Shown here: in pieces, positions 1 to 11,035 of the stretch | Layout: each line of letters opens with the position of its first letter | Numbering within the stretch: the stretch's first letter is position 1 | NCBI RefSeq assembly: GCF_028476545.1 | Contig: NW_026732508.1 | Span: 248,001-312,000 of the forward strand | Direction: 5' to 3' | DNA: 64,000 nucleotides | DNA from: Physella acuta | Taxonomy: Eukaryota > Mollusca > Gastropoda > Physidae | Translations under genes and position numbers: made by a program | The notes under the pieces: model-generated | Seen by the model: only the letters and a program-made list of their open reading frames with translations | What the model was told of the DNA's origin: nothing | Database searches by the model: none

Positions 1-1
1 C

Positions 2-2096
2 GATCACAGAACCGACAAGGTGGGATTCAGTCCAGTCTGTGACGTCATCACGTTGCGTCATTCGTCCCGTTCAGACGACGCAACGAACAAAAACGTTGAA
101 GGCTTGGATTGCTTGCGTCACGAACCTTTCCACCCCCATCTGTTTTCTCAAATAGACCATTCCAGTTCTCCAGAAAAGTATCGGTCCAAAGAATTTAACG
201 AATCGGAGGGGTGTAGAAAAAGAAAATACAGTGATACCGAAGACGGCGAAAGCCAGGATTTCCGACATTCTAGAACATTTCAAGGTCAAATCCGGCAGAC
301 GTCTGGAAACGATTCTGTTGAACCTGGTTCCCCAGCTAACGCGGAAAACTCCGTAAGCGCCGCATCGAAAAACCACAACAGCGGTACCGATCTGCCTGCA
401 GACATTGGGTTCGACAGTGCCACCCCCACCCCCACAGGCACCAACGCCTTGGGTTTCCCCACTCCCATGGAACTCTCACAAGACTTCCTGCACCCATTTT
501 CAACTTCAGCTCACCATTACGTCCACTCTCTACGAACAAATTCTCTCTTCCACAAGTCGACTAAAAACACACCCCTCAGCTACGACCCGACCAGGTACCA
601 CTCCATGATCCACCCCTTCAACCCGGGAAACCCACGACACCTACTCCCAGACCCGAATTTCTGGTGGGTCAACAGAGGTCAAGGTCTTTCCGATTCCGAT
701 CATCAACACCTGGTGTACATCTCCGAAACACTCAAAAACCAACCGCCTCTATTTTCCCATGATAACAACACCCGATCCAAAACTTCCCCGGGAAATCGCG
801 CGCGGGAAAATAAAAAAGAACTCTCCCCGTCGATGGAAGGAAAAACAGACACCCCGGGTAATACCCCGACCCCATCCCATCCCATCCCGTCCCCCAGCCA
901 CTCGTCGCATTCACGCGAGAAGAACAGCATCCATTCTAACCTAATCAATCTCCACGGTCATCACGTGACCCAGACTGACACAACACTCGAGAGCACCACC
1001 CAGCCCAACAATGCACCCCTACACGCCAGTGACAATGAAGACGACGATGAGACCGAGGATGACGGGAACGCGGGCGGGAAGTCCCGCCGGCGCCGGACGG
1101 CTTTCACCAGCGACCAGCTCCTGGAGCTGGAGAAAGAATTTCACAGCAAGAAATATTTGTCGTTGACGGAACGGTCTGCCATAGCTTTCCAATTACGTCT
1201 CAGTGAGGTTCAGGTAAGTCATATATTTTTTTCAAATCTGATCAAAATGTATGCCATAGTTTTACTTCTAAGCAATGTACGAGTCAAATGCCTCCCCCTC
1301 TCCCCCCCCCCCCCTTCCTTCCAGAAAAGAAATTTTCGTTTGCCAAATGGTCTATCATTCATGAAGAATAATTTTCGGCCTTCCATATATTTACAAGTTC
1401 ATTCAAAACCTGACTCTAGTTATGGAAACAAAGGCGGTATGGTGCAGTAGATTAAATGACCACATTATCCTCTTTGCATGCCGAGTTCATTGAAACAGAT
1501 GAACACTACTTCATCTGCTCCGTGTGTATTGGCAACTAACGTAGACATGATGATGAAATGTACATTGTACATTCACTGTTTGCAAAAAAAAAATATTATT
1601 ATGTAATGGTCTATTTAATACCTAATCTTTTCTAGCCATAGTTTGCTAATTAATTAAATTTGTTTTGAACATTAATGATGAGTTCATTGCACTTAAGATA
1701 AATATTCGCTGTATGATACCACAGAAACACATGGTTCTATTTTGTTGTGAATCTATAACACATATTTTACTAAAACATTATCTTAATATCACCGCGCTCA
1801 TGTGAAGGTTCACCCGGTAAAAATGATTACAGTAATCGTATCCCCTACTTAATTTTCCCCAAGTTTGAAATTTTCAACATTTTATTCCGCAGGTTAAAAT
1901 CTGGTTCCAGAACAGACGAGCGAAATGGAAGAGGGTCAAGGCCGGGAACCTGCACTCCCGCGTCTCAAACCACACTTCCGGTCCGGTGACCCCCGGGCAG
2001 CAGAAGACGAAGATCGTCGTGCCCATCCCCGTGCATGTCAACAGAATCGCCATCAGGGGACAGCACCAACAAATTGATAAACAGAGAACTCTTTAG
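2..2096 (+). CDS. Gbx: Gbx homeobox transcription factor, 5' end beyond window (exons 2-1213 and 1893-2096)
   Basis: This encodes a sequence-specific nuclear transcription factor of the Gbx family (vertebrate GBX1/2, fly unplugged), which patterns the anterior nervous system in bilaterians. The reading frame is open to the left edge, so the true start lies upstream; 471 residues are visible. Residues about 361-420 form the homeodomain, starting SRRRRTAFTSDQ and containing LELEKEF, KKYLSLTER and the recognition helix VKIWFQNRRAKWKR with W48, F49, N51 and R53 intact. The intron (1214-1892, GTAAGT...CAG) falls between homeodomain residues 44 and 45. An acidic patch (DNEDDDETEDD) precedes the homeodomain and a Ser/Pro/His-rich region fills the N-terminal part. 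After the homeodomain, KIVVPIPVHVNRIAIRGQHQQ matches the Gbx C-terminal tail, which separates it from other ANTP-class genes. The stop codon is at 2094-2096, inside a tandem repeat. Confidence 0.93.
1428..1540 (+). repeat. SINE-1 3' fragment in Gbx intron
   Basis: The stretch GACCACATTATC...CCGAG...GAAACA...GAAC..ACTTCATCTGC matches the body of the fuller SINE-1 copy at 5256-5500, but lacks the tRNA-like head. It lies wholly within the homeobox intron and is diverged. Confidence 0.6.
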
Positions 2097-2237
2097 TGAT
2101 CTAGGGACAGCACCAACAAATTGATAAACAGAGAACTCTTTAGTGATCTAGGGACAGCACCAATAAATTGATAAACAAAGAACTCTTTAGTAATCAAGGG
2201 ACAGCACCAACAAATTGATAAACAGAGAACTCTTTAG
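2057..2237 (+). repeat. 47-bp tandem repeat x4 spanning the Gbx stop codon and 3'UTR
   Basis: Units start at 2057, 2104, 2151 and 2198, exactly 47 bp apart, each beginning GGGACAGCACCAA and running to CTCTTTAG. The first unit codes for the last residues of Gbx (RGQHQQIDKQRTL) and its stop. The other three lie downstream in the presumed 3'UTR and differ at only a few bases, so the amplification is recent. Confidence 0.92.
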
Positions 2238-2934
2238 CGAACAGGCATATACAAAGATTTTTAAAATATGATATCAAGCTTTTTATATTCCTTTTTAACT
2301 ATACAAAATGTCAGGAGATTTTAATTTATTTATCAAGTCAAGTAAAGCTGAAGGGAATTATTACCACATAATTAGTGCAAATATCATGGATAAAATATTT
2401 TCATATGGAAGGTAATTCTTCCATACACACCGGAAATACGGACATCATTAAAACTAGATAACATTGGCGGATATTCACAACAGTTCACTACCAAATAACC
2501 ATATAAATACCAAATTTACCATAAGTTAGTTGTGCTGGTTTAGTAGCCTAGTATTGATGATGAGGACATGAATGTTTTCTGGACCAGTTACTGCGGGACC
2601 GCTTAGTATACATGTCAACCTTAACCCTAACTCTTACAAGTCAGTTAGTGTTGAACATCTGGTTAATTAAAGAATCGATTCTTCCATGTGACTAGACAGA
2701 TTATGGTCAGTTTAGAGCGAACCTTCATTGATCTAGTAGAATAAACTGTCACTTATGTGTGTATGTGTCTGCGTGTGATTGCTTCAAAGTCTTTTAACCA
2801 CCTGTACAAAAGTTATGTACAGGTACGAAGTGTACACATTTAGAGTACGATTTGATTTCACTTGTACAAGTAACACTCATTAAATTAATTGAACATATTC
2901 CTGTTTTCTTGTTGTGATTAAAACATCTTTTTCT
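2238..2934. other. Gbx 3' flank, no feature recognised
   Basis: AT-rich sequence with no conserved coding frame. Short GT-rich runs occur near 2755-2780. It probably includes the rest of the Gbx 3'UTR, but no polyadenylation site could be chosen with confidence. Confidence 0.4.
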
Positions 2935-3214
2935 CCCTCTTCGTTCTTAACTCTAATGTTGAAAGAAGTTTCATACAATAAATTTAAGAATCACGCGTCA
3001 ACGTCGACTCCGATTTCAGCCAGCTTTTCTTTCTGAATTTGATTACATAGCCTTTTCTCCAACCAAGCACAAACTACAAGGCAGAGATGTATGATGTTGG
3101 AGTTTTCTCTCCTAGAAAGGTTGCTGTCACCACCAGCTATAGAGTCTTATCTGTTCGAACTCGAAACTTTTCGGTTTAGCAACCATGAGCTTTACCGACC
3201 CGACCACGCCGACC
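2935..3214 (-). repeat. SINE-2, near full-length, tRNA-like head
   Basis: Read on the minus strand, the head has a tRNA-like A box (GTGGTCGGGTCGGTAAAG) and a B-box-like segment (GAGTTCGAAC) about 30 bp later. The body (AGGAGAG, TTGGTTGGAGAAAAGGCTATG, GAAATCGGAGTC) matches copies at 42066-42275, 57448-57763, 60040-60366 and 60815-60960. The tail contains a GAAGA-rich 3' end. Confidence 0.75.
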
Positions 3215-3512
3215 CATCATCATCTTTATAATCATTCCTGTAGATCTCTTGTGGAGCATAGGTTCGCAAACACACCTCTCCGTCGTACTCGGTTCGCGAG
3301 GATTCCTTCAAGTTTGGCCCACGTCATTCCAGCTGATTCTGCTTCACTGAAAGCTGACCTTTCCATGTTTTTTTTTTACCCAACTACTTTCCTCTTTCCT
3401 TGGGATTCCAGTCTAGTGCCTGTCTGGTGATGTTGCTAGTTGGTTTACGAAGGGTGTATCCAATCCATCCACATTTACGCTTTTGTATTTCTTTGCCAAT
3501 AGTGTCTTGTCC

Positions 3513-3778
3513 CAGTGGCATAGCGAGGTGTCACCCGGTGCGGCACTTAATGGTGTAACCCCCCCCCCCCCGCCCAAAGGCGTAGTGACCCTTCCCGTGG
3601 ACAAATTTTCGATTTGCACCCCCCTCAAACTTTCGATTTGCACCCTCCCTCAAGTTTTACTCTATATATTTTGCTATTTTTTGCCTTAGTGTCACCCCCC
3701 CCCAAATGGTGTCACTCGGTGCAGTCCGCATCCCCCCACCCCCCCCCCACCCCCCCCCCCACCCTCGCTACTCCTCTG
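3513..3778. mobile_element. hAT-type miniature element (CAGTGGCATAGCGAGG termini)
   Basis: It starts CAGTGGCATAGCGAGG and ends CCTCGCTACTCCTCTG, an imperfect terminal inverted repeat. It is flanked by the 8-bp direct repeats TCTTGTCC (3505-3512) and TCTTGCCC (3779-3786), differing at one base. The interior has long C runs and a GGTGTCACCCGG motif shared with 34853-35106 and 35491-36172. There is no coding capacity. An 8-bp duplication with CA..TG ends is typical of the hAT superfamily. Confidence 0.82.
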
Positions 3779-4207
3779 TCTTGCCCATTTTTTTTTCTCC
3801 ACAGTACGGTATTGGTAAATTTTCAGGCCACCCAAAATCTACGACACAAGCATCCGTTAATGAAAGTCTGAAGTTTTGTTGTCGTTAGTTTTTATACTCT
3901 GCATGTCTCAGCAAAACCACAGAGGAGAACATCATATTTTATTAGGCATAGACAGTGTTGTTGACGTCCAGGTAGTGACTGACGCACCATGTCTCGTTCT
4001 GTTTATAGCTATCGCCACAGACAGTGCACTGCCATAGTACGAGTATAATTATGTTAAACAGCAAACGGCGACTCTAGCAGTTTCTAGTCTAGAAATTTTT
4101 TCCTAAATTTTGTTCAATGAAATGTGACTAGTTTTGAAATTTTTAAAGATTTAAAAAATCACGAATGACCATCTGGAATATTTTTTTTTATTCTATAACA
4201 TACAACT

Positions 4208-4265
4208 GGCGTGGTAGATTGGTAGGGCTCACGACTGCTAGCCAAAAAGTCTCGTGTTAAATTTT
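4208..4265 (+). repeat. tRNA-like SINE head fragment
   Basis: GTGGTAGATTGGTAGGGCTC followed about 30 bp later by GTCTCGTGTTAAA resembles the A and B boxes of the SINE heads in this window. The body is not recognisable. The flanks (3779-4207 and 4266-4674) hold no gene. Confidence 0.4.
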
Positions 4266-5027
4266 ATTTTTAACTAAAAACTTAAGGAAGTCCTAAGCCG
4301 TGGTCCAGATAAAAATGAAACAACAGATAATAAAACACGCGATCGGGAAACCCCAGACTCGCATCGGATTTTCCCGTACAAAGTCGCTAGCGCAAAAACA
4401 ATTTAATTATCTTTGTTGTCGCTGTTGACACAATCATAGCACACGGCGGTCACGACACGCTGCAGCGAGAGAGGGGAGGGGCAGCCCCCAGGCTCTTTGG
4501 TCAGTAAACGTTGAGTTTTTTTCAAGTCTGAGAACTGTTCAGGGGTTTAATTCAATTTAAAATTGAAATGAACTCGATGTTTGGTAAAAATGTTAAAACT
4601 CTCCCGATATTTTTCGAACAAATTGTTACTGCTGCTAGTTAATTTTTTTTTAAACACATAGACATAGGCGTAGACAGTGCCGCCGCCAGATTATTTAGCG
4701 CCCTTGGCAAAACTTATTAAAAGCCCCATTTCAAACAAATTAATTAATAAAACATATGTATAAGAAAACAGTTAATTTAAAGTGACATATTTATTTATTA
4801 TCAATTGCATGGATATTGTAAGTAGACATCAAAATCAAATTTTACTTGCTTCCTTCGTCGCAAAATTTGTGCTAATTCCTTTAATTCCAGTTTGCAAGCG
4901 TAATCAAATTCTATTGAAATTGTTCCTATATCTCCCAGGAGAAAACAGTCTGGAAAAAACACTTTTAAAAAACCCACAGTTCTTGTAGTGTTGGCTATCT
5001 GCAGATCTACCAAGGTGAGTTCCAGAA

Positions 5028-5255
5028 CAGATGCGTAGCTGGGGGGGGGGGGGGGGAGGGGGCGTCCCTGGCGCCGACCCTAGGGGGCGCCAAAAGGGGC
5101 GGAATTTTTTTTTAAACTTGATTTTATGTTGTAGTTTTTAATTATAAACAGTCTAAGTTAAGAAATGTAATGGTTACAAGCCTTTACATACTTATTCAAC
5201 TCTTTTCTTCCTTGATAGTGTAATTGTAAAACATACCCTTTAGAAACAGTGACCG
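5028..5255 (+). mobile_element. Partial hAT element, same family as 39231-41198
   Basis: It begins CAGATGCGTAGCT and continues through GCGCCGACCCTAGGGGGCGCC, AATTATAAACAGTC and TGTAATTGTAAAACAT to GAAACAGTGACCGG. The same order is found in the first about 235 bp of the element at 39231. A SINE-1 begins where the similarity stops, and the other end was not found. Confidence 0.65.
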
Positions 5256-5500
5256 GCGGAGTGGTCTAGCGGTAGAGAGCTGGACTGCTAACCCGTAAGT
5301 CACGAGTTGGAATCCGGGCTCAAGTCAGTAGACCGTCCCTGAGTCCACCCAACTCTGATGGGTACCTAACTCACGTTAGGGAAAGTAAAGGCGGCTGGGC
5401 ATAGTGCTGACCACATTATCGCTTCATATACCGAGGTAATAGAAACAAGTGAACTCTACTTCACTTGCCCTATAGACCGTCAGGTTTGAAAAAGGAACTT
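5256..5500 (+). repeat. SINE-1, fullest copy, tRNA-like head
   Basis: The head GTGGTCTAGCGGTAGAGAGC is an A box and GAGTTGGAATCC a B-box-like segment, with an anticodon-arm-like stretch between. The body includes GGGTACCTAACTCACGTTAGG, AAAGTAAAGGCGGCTGGGC and TTCACTTGCCCTATAGACCG, which recur in at least eight other places here. It interrupts the hAT fragment ending at 5255. It is not a functional tRNA gene because the stems do not pair and the sequence continues into the SINE body. Confidence 0.78.
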
Positions 5501-6036
5501 TACTACTTACTTAAACTATTTTATTTAGAACTTCTGCTCTAAATAATTTGTACAATTGAAAATAACAACTTAAAGTTATATTTATAAGTAAGCAGTCAAC
5601 CTAAGGTGCAGAAATTTGAAATAGATGTAAAGTTAAGCAGAGAATTATCTCCCATTTGGAACTCCAAATAACAAAATTCTATTCAAGGGAAATAACTTTC
5701 ATAAGAATAGCTAAATTAGCCAACTGTAACTAAGACATGCTTGAAAAACATAATAAAACGCTTTAAATTTCATTACGTAATAATTGTAACAAATATTTGT
5801 ATTAGCTATGTAACTGTTACAAAACAATATATTTTACTGATTTACTGCTTATAGTATAGGTTTTGTTTGAAAGTCAAAACATTGTAGCTTTATTATAACA
5901 TACTTCTACTCAATTTTGATAACATACATGTAATTGCTAGTCTCTAACCTGAATATACGCCTCTTATAAAATTGTGGATCCCCTAAATAAAGAGACACCT
6001 GTCAAAACAATCAATTACGGTTGTAACTGTTAAAGA

Positions 6037-6135
6037 CAGTGGTTCCTAAACTCTTTCGAGTGGCGACCCCATTTAATAAAAAGTGAGTGACCCGCGATCC
6101 CCATGGAATTAAAAATTCGAAATAAGTAAGGAAAT
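6037..6135 (+). mobile_element. hAT-type 5' terminal fragment (CAGTGGTTCCTAAAC)
   Basis: CAGTGGTTCCTAAACTCTTT followed by GTGGCGACCCC resembles the terminus of the small element at 40024 (CAGTGGTTCTTAACTTTTT). No matching right end or target duplication was located, so the extent is a guess. Confidence 0.35.
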
Positions 6136-6451
6136 TAATAAGAACTAAACTAAGAATTTCTAGTAGACAATTATTCTTGATAACTGTTTTAATACTATGA
6201 GTGAAATTACATGCTTTTTACTAGCCTCGACATCTTTCCGCAACTTTAAGAATGTGTCTTGCAGTTCATCGGGAATACTGGCAACATCAAGGGAAGCAGA
6301 AAATAGGAAACGTGTCAATGCAGATTCCTCTGCCTTCAGCTCAGGGAAAGAACGCCACAGTTATTTTCAACAGATTCAAGATACTCTGAATCCTCTTTTA
6401 TTTTTTTATTTTTCTCACAATCAGATTGAGGTCTGTATTTCCCTAATATGA

Positions 6452-6590
6452 GTCAGGTACCCGTCACAGCTGGGTGGTCTAGAGTCAGGTACCCATCAGA
6501 GCTTGGTGGACTAGAGTCAGGTACCCATCAAGGCTGGGTGGACTCAGGCACCCATCAGAGCTGGGTGGACTAGTCAGAGTGCCAGAAAAC
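6452..6590 (-). repeat. Short tandem repeat grown from a SINE-1 segment
   Basis: About four units of 31-34 bp (AGTCAGGTACCCATCAGAGC then TGGGTGGACT) lie in a row. The unit is the minus-strand sequence of the SINE-1 body segment that reads CACCCA..CTGATGGGTACCT. The SINE fragment was evidently amplified in place. Confidence 0.75.
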
Positions 6591-8106
6591 TATAGGGAGT
6601 TGATGAATACTCTCAAGAAGGGTTCTGGGGGGGGGGGGGTAATTTCGCACGGGCATCTCCCGGCAGGATGCGATTTGGCGCCCTGGTCTTTCCAGTGAGC
6701 GCTATGGCGACTACGTTCGTTCTAAACAATGTGATAGACAATGGATAGGATGGGGCGTTAAGTCGCTCACTAAATTAAATAAGGTGTGTCCACCGGCGCC
6801 ATGGTAGGGTGCGATTTGGCTGCGAACAAAAAATTCAGTTTCATCCCCCAAAGGCTCACATGGGCCGCTGAGGGCCCCGTATTACATTTTTTTAATAATC
6901 AGAAAAATTAACCAAGGTTAGATTATTAAGTGGGTTGTTTTGTTTTGTCCGTAAAGAAAAAAATTAAACAATTTCATCACTTTGCGAATGATGCAATTAG
7001 CATCTATTTTTAGACGATCAAATCAGAAATTGAGATCGAGCTTCTAATAATACACCATTAGTAATGCTAACAAAGTGCATTAGTCACACTGATGTTTATA
7101 ACACGTCAAATTTTTTTACGTGTTAAAGAAAAAAACCGGTTGATTTGTATAAGTTGTTTAGCGAATGACGCAATCTGTATCATTGTTTCAGGGTGCAATG
7201 TGGTGCTCTGGGTTATCGTGTGAGCACTATGGCGCCTATGTTAGTTTTAAGGAGCACACGGACAATTTGCGGTAGTGTAATCGGGGGGCTCCCGAGAGCG
7301 CTCCTCTACGTCCCTGACACATCGGCAGTTACCGAAGTGTGTTCTACCTCATTATTTTGGTGAGTGATTAACGTACACTCGAGATTTTCATGCGGTAGTG
7401 TAGGTAAACCCGTGTCCCGATATTTATGATTCAAGCGCAGGCATTGTTTACATTTAGATAACTCAGTTTTCGAAAACAAGGTCACGCGTCTAAAAATATA
7501 GGGTTGGTAACGCATTGATGAAACCCTTCTTATATTTATCGTCAGACTTTCTTCTATTCCCGCGGCAACGCTAGTAGTTAAAAAGACGAGCCGACCCGCT
7601 GCGTATCATACGCCGCGATTTAGTTGTTTTATTTTCTACTTTTCAGTAATTCACAATTTGTGAATTCGACAGTACCAATGCTGCCACTGAAAATATTTGC
7701 TTTAAAACACTACTCCCCCCCCCCCCCGTGAAAGCAGCCTCCTCTTAGTTACCTCCTGTAAGTTTAAAATCGAACTAAATTATCTGCCCCTAATAGAAAC
7801 CCGGCTCTACGATTTGTAAACATTTAGCTTTGTAAACATTTAGCGTGACCACAACTCACCAGGCAATGTGGGAGTTGGGTGGGGGTGGTAGTGATATTGA
7901 TAGAGAGAAAGAGAGGGGACTGCAAGGAGGCGCTTGCAGCTTGTTTTCTAACGGCTCCCAGAAGAGAATTATATATATAGATAATAAAAGTTATTAATTA
8001 TTAAATACTTTTTGATAATAGCGATTAAACCTTTTTGTGCACCTCCCCCTTAGAGATGGCGCCCTAGGCGATCGCCTAGTTCGCCTTATAGGTAGCGCCG
8101 GCCCTG
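6591..8106. other. Decayed repeat sequence, no gene
   Basis: This holds a G run at 6627-6640, two diverged copies of a GCGCTATGGCGACTACGTT-like segment (near 6690-6770 and 7190-7260), an inverted hAT-like terminus near 7290-7316 (CAGGGACGTAGAGGAG on the minus strand), and a C run at 7716-7727. No frame has recognisable protein similarity. Confidence 0.4.
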
Positions 8107-8194
8107 GGCGTATACCTTCGACTAAACGTGCATATACATTAACCATACACATACACACACACATTCAGATACTTATATGTAAATCCACTAGCCA

Positions 8195-8262
8195 CTGAAA
8201 ACGGACGTACTCTACTTCACCTGCCCTATGTATGTCTTGTTAAAAAATCTGAACTAACAAAT
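8195..8262 (+). repeat. SINE-1 3' fragment
   Basis: The segment GTACTCTACTTCACCTGCCC and its surroundings match the 3' body of SINE-1 at 5440-5485. Only the tail end is present. Confidence 0.45.
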
Positions 8263-8635
8263 CTTTGCTTTGCCTAAAAGCTCCAGACATAACTAGTACA
8301 CGGCGACAGGGAAGAGTGACGCCATCTTTCACCAAGCACCGACAAAGACGCTGAAATTTCATAATTTCATTTATAAAATGAATATAATATAATTTATAAT
8401 ATATAATTTATAATATATAATTTATTTGTAATTATTTAATTATAATTATGATTATAATATAATTTATAAAAATTTATATAAGCAATGTTCCCTCTAAGCT
8501 TCGCGGCCGCGCAGTAGTTTGGGACCTGCCGCGCAGTCATTTTGTAAAATGCATATTTCCTTGCATAAAACTTTTAGAACACCGCGCACACAGAGAAAGG
8601 AAGTTTTTTTTTTTTTTTTTATATATAAAACGTCT

Positions 8636-8800
8636 ATTTCTATGACCTCAGCATATGAAGGGTTAGCATTACGCCCAGACGCCTTTACTTTTCCTTACGC
8701 GAGCCAGGTACTCATTATAGCTCGGTTGGCTCAGGGATCCGAACTTGAACTTCTGGGTAAGCTGTCGTGGACTCTACCGTCCAGCCACAGTAAGACTCAA
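8636..8800 (-). repeat. SINE-1, minus copy
   Basis: Read on the minus strand it runs from a decayed head through GTACCTGGCTCGCGTAAGG, AAAGTAAAGGCGTCTGGGCG and TATGCTGAGGTCA. That is the same order as SINE-1 at 5256. It explains the 106-codon open frame starting nearby, which is not a gene. Confidence 0.65.
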
Positions 8801-9597
8801 TATAAAGTTAACGGCAGTTGCCATGCATGTATTGATTAGGTGTTAAACTCCCACAGAAATCACAGCTTACAGATCGATTTGCTCCGATCACCAACGGAGA
8901 GGAACTTGAGTCCGACATTTTAGCAGCCATTAGAGTCGTGCGTGCCAGGCCCGAATCTGACTCGGGCTTAGGGGTGGGGGGTAGAGGGTGGGGTGGTATA
9001 CTGGGGTATCATAGACGAGCTAACTCGCGAGGGGGGGGGGGTATACTAGGGGGATCATGGATGGGTTTAACTTAGGGGTTAGATTCGAGACCACGGTATG
9101 GCTAAAATCACGGAGGGCGGGGTCGTGGGGGGTCAGACTTGAAACAATCGATGGGCACTTAGGCAGACTCCAGACAAAGTTGTGGCTTAACTCTGGGGTC
9201 AGTGCGTGTTGTGGGTGGGGGTGGGGGAAGTCCTGTCTTGGCAAAGTTCTAAGAGCTGGCTAATTTATTCCGCAGACGATTCTCATGCGAGGGACTTGTG
9301 TAGGTCGATGCACTGGGACGATTTGTTTTGGGGGGGGGGGGGGACACGCCAATCACCCCCCCCCCCCCTTCCCCATCCCCCATTAGCTGCTAAACAAAAG
9401 CTTTTGATTAAAACATCGATGGATCGCTTTTAAGGCCATTTCAAAAGTAGTGGAGCTGCATTAATCATAACGCTTACCCTAACACCCACGCTAACCCTAA
9501 CACTGAGCCGAGCTCTAATCCCCCCCCCCCCCCCACTAGCCTTGACCTTAATCTTAACAATTATCCAGAGATCGCAGCGAAGACATACACACAAGTA
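8801..9597. other. Intergenic, homopolymer-rich, no gene
   Basis: It holds G runs at 9031-9040 and 9331-9343, C runs near 9355-9368 and 9520-9534, and a few CTAACCCTAA-like words near 9475-9505. The short frames here follow the homopolymers and have no recognisable protein. Confidence 0.4.

Positions 9598-9644
<47 letters not shown>
9598..9644 (+). repeat. (CA)n microsatellite
   Basis: An uninterrupted AC dinucleotide run of about 23 units. Confidence 0.97.
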
Positions 9645-10427
9645 GCGCAAAGATCCATTTCTTGATAGTGCCAAATATTCAAACATTAAAGAAAATTATT
9701 TCAATATTATATACGACAGCATATTTCTAGATATAAATTAGTATTTATTTTGTGACCAAAACTAACCATCTTTGTGATAACGAAGAATGATGAATCATTT
9801 TTAAAAAGGTATTGCGAAAAGATCAATGACCATATACCACGAGAGGGGGGGGGGGGGAGGGGGGGAGAAACGGGGCTAAGAAAAAGTGAAGCTACATTTT
9901 ACATTTAAAAAACAATTATCAAACTGAATATTTACAGGAATTCCACTTTTTGTAAATTATGACACAAATAGATCAATGAACCTGATGTTAACCCAATTAA
10001 TATTCTGGAAAGAAATGGCAATGTAGAGGGGAAAAAAGATTTGGGACGGTAGGTAAGTTAGAGGTATGACGTCACTTGGCGATGTGGGGGGGGGGGGGTC
10101 ACCAACTCGTGTCATTGGACAAGATTATCAATAGCAGGGGAGGAGGAACAAGCAACAAGATGTCTACTTTCTTTCTCTAGTTCTATAAATAGTTTTTCGG
10201 ATTTTACCAATCGAAGTGTCACGAGAACAATTGTTTTGATTATCCCGTCTAATCCTCCACTCCTAAGATTATGCTAAACAGGATTATGTTAATCCGAAGA
10301 TAAACAATAGGTCGAGTTTTTTGCTCGGGTATAGATTTATTAGCTGTGCAAATCATCGATAGACCTGCAAATTTTTTTTTTATTGTGAAGGTATGGATCA
10401 GCATCTGTTATCGTAGCTGTCGTGGTC
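9645..10427. other. Intergenic, no feature recognised
   Basis: AT-rich sequence with G runs at 9846-9866 and 10086-10098. No coding frame or known repeat terminus was recognised. Confidence 0.4.
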
Positions 10428-11012
10428 AGGGTGTTGATATACTGTATGTTGATATACTGGATGTTGATATACTGGGTGTTGATATACTGGGTGTTGATAT
10501 ACTGGGTGTTGATATACTGGGTGTTGATATACTGGGTGTTGATATACTGGGTGTTGATATACTGGGTGTTGTTATACTGGTTGTTGTTATACTGTATGTG
10601 GATATACTGGGTGTTGATATACTGGGTGTTGATATACTGGGTGTTGATATACTGTATGTGGATATACTGGGTGTTGATATACTGTATGTGGATATACTGG
10701 GTGTTGATATACTGTATGTGGATATACTGGGTGTTGATATACTGTATGTGGATATACTGGGTGTTGATATACTGTATGTGGATAGACTGTATGTGGATAT
10801 ACTGGGTTTTGATATACTGTATGTGGATATACTTGGTGTTGATATACTGTATGTTGATATACTGTATGTGGATATAATGGGTGTTTATATATTGAGTGTT
10901 GATATACTGGGTATCTAGGGTGTTGAAATACTGTACGTTGATATACTGTTTGTTAAAAATACTGTATTCGTATATTGGGTGTACTCTGGGTTTTTATATA
11001 CTAGGTGTTGAT
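10428..11012 (+). repeat. 15-bp minisatellite (about 38 units)
   Basis: The unit is GTTGATATACTGGGT, with a common variant GTGGATATACTGTAT. Units alternate in the later half (10650-10790), giving a 30-bp higher-order period there, and degenerate after about 10915. Because 15 is a multiple of three, the array stays open as VDILG/VDILY in one frame and YWVLI in another. No protein is inferred. Confidence 0.96.
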
Positions 11013-11035
11013 ATAAGTAACGTAATAAAGCTCCC

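Larger units (their letters stand above)
4675..8106. mobile_element. hAT-like composite element with nested insertions
   Basis: The left end is CAGTGCCGCCGCCAGA. The right end, read on the minus strand, is CAGGGCCGGCGCTACC, sharing most positions. The flanks carry near-identical 8-bp repeats, GGCGTAGA (4667-4674) and GGCGTATA (8107-8114). No transposase frame is visible in the 3.4 kb. The interior holds at least one other hAT end, a SINE-1 copy and a SINE-derived tandem repeat, so the original element was shorter and non-autonomous or decayed. The boundaries rest on the imperfect inverted ends and the one-mismatch duplication. Confidence 0.5.

Noticed and set aside
5256-5330. Possible tRNA gene (GTGGTCTAGCGGTAGAGAGC head)
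   Set aside because: The stems do not pair and the sequence runs into a dispersed body found at many sites, so it is a SINE head. The only intact tRNA gene here is at 29755-29825.
8519-8839. 106-codon plus frame
   Set aside because: Most of it overlaps a minus-strand SINE-1 copy and a T run.
10346-10918. 190-codon frame of VDILG/VDILY repeats
   Set aside because: It follows a 15-bp satellite. A second frame is open across the same array and there is no start context, exon structure or conserved domain.
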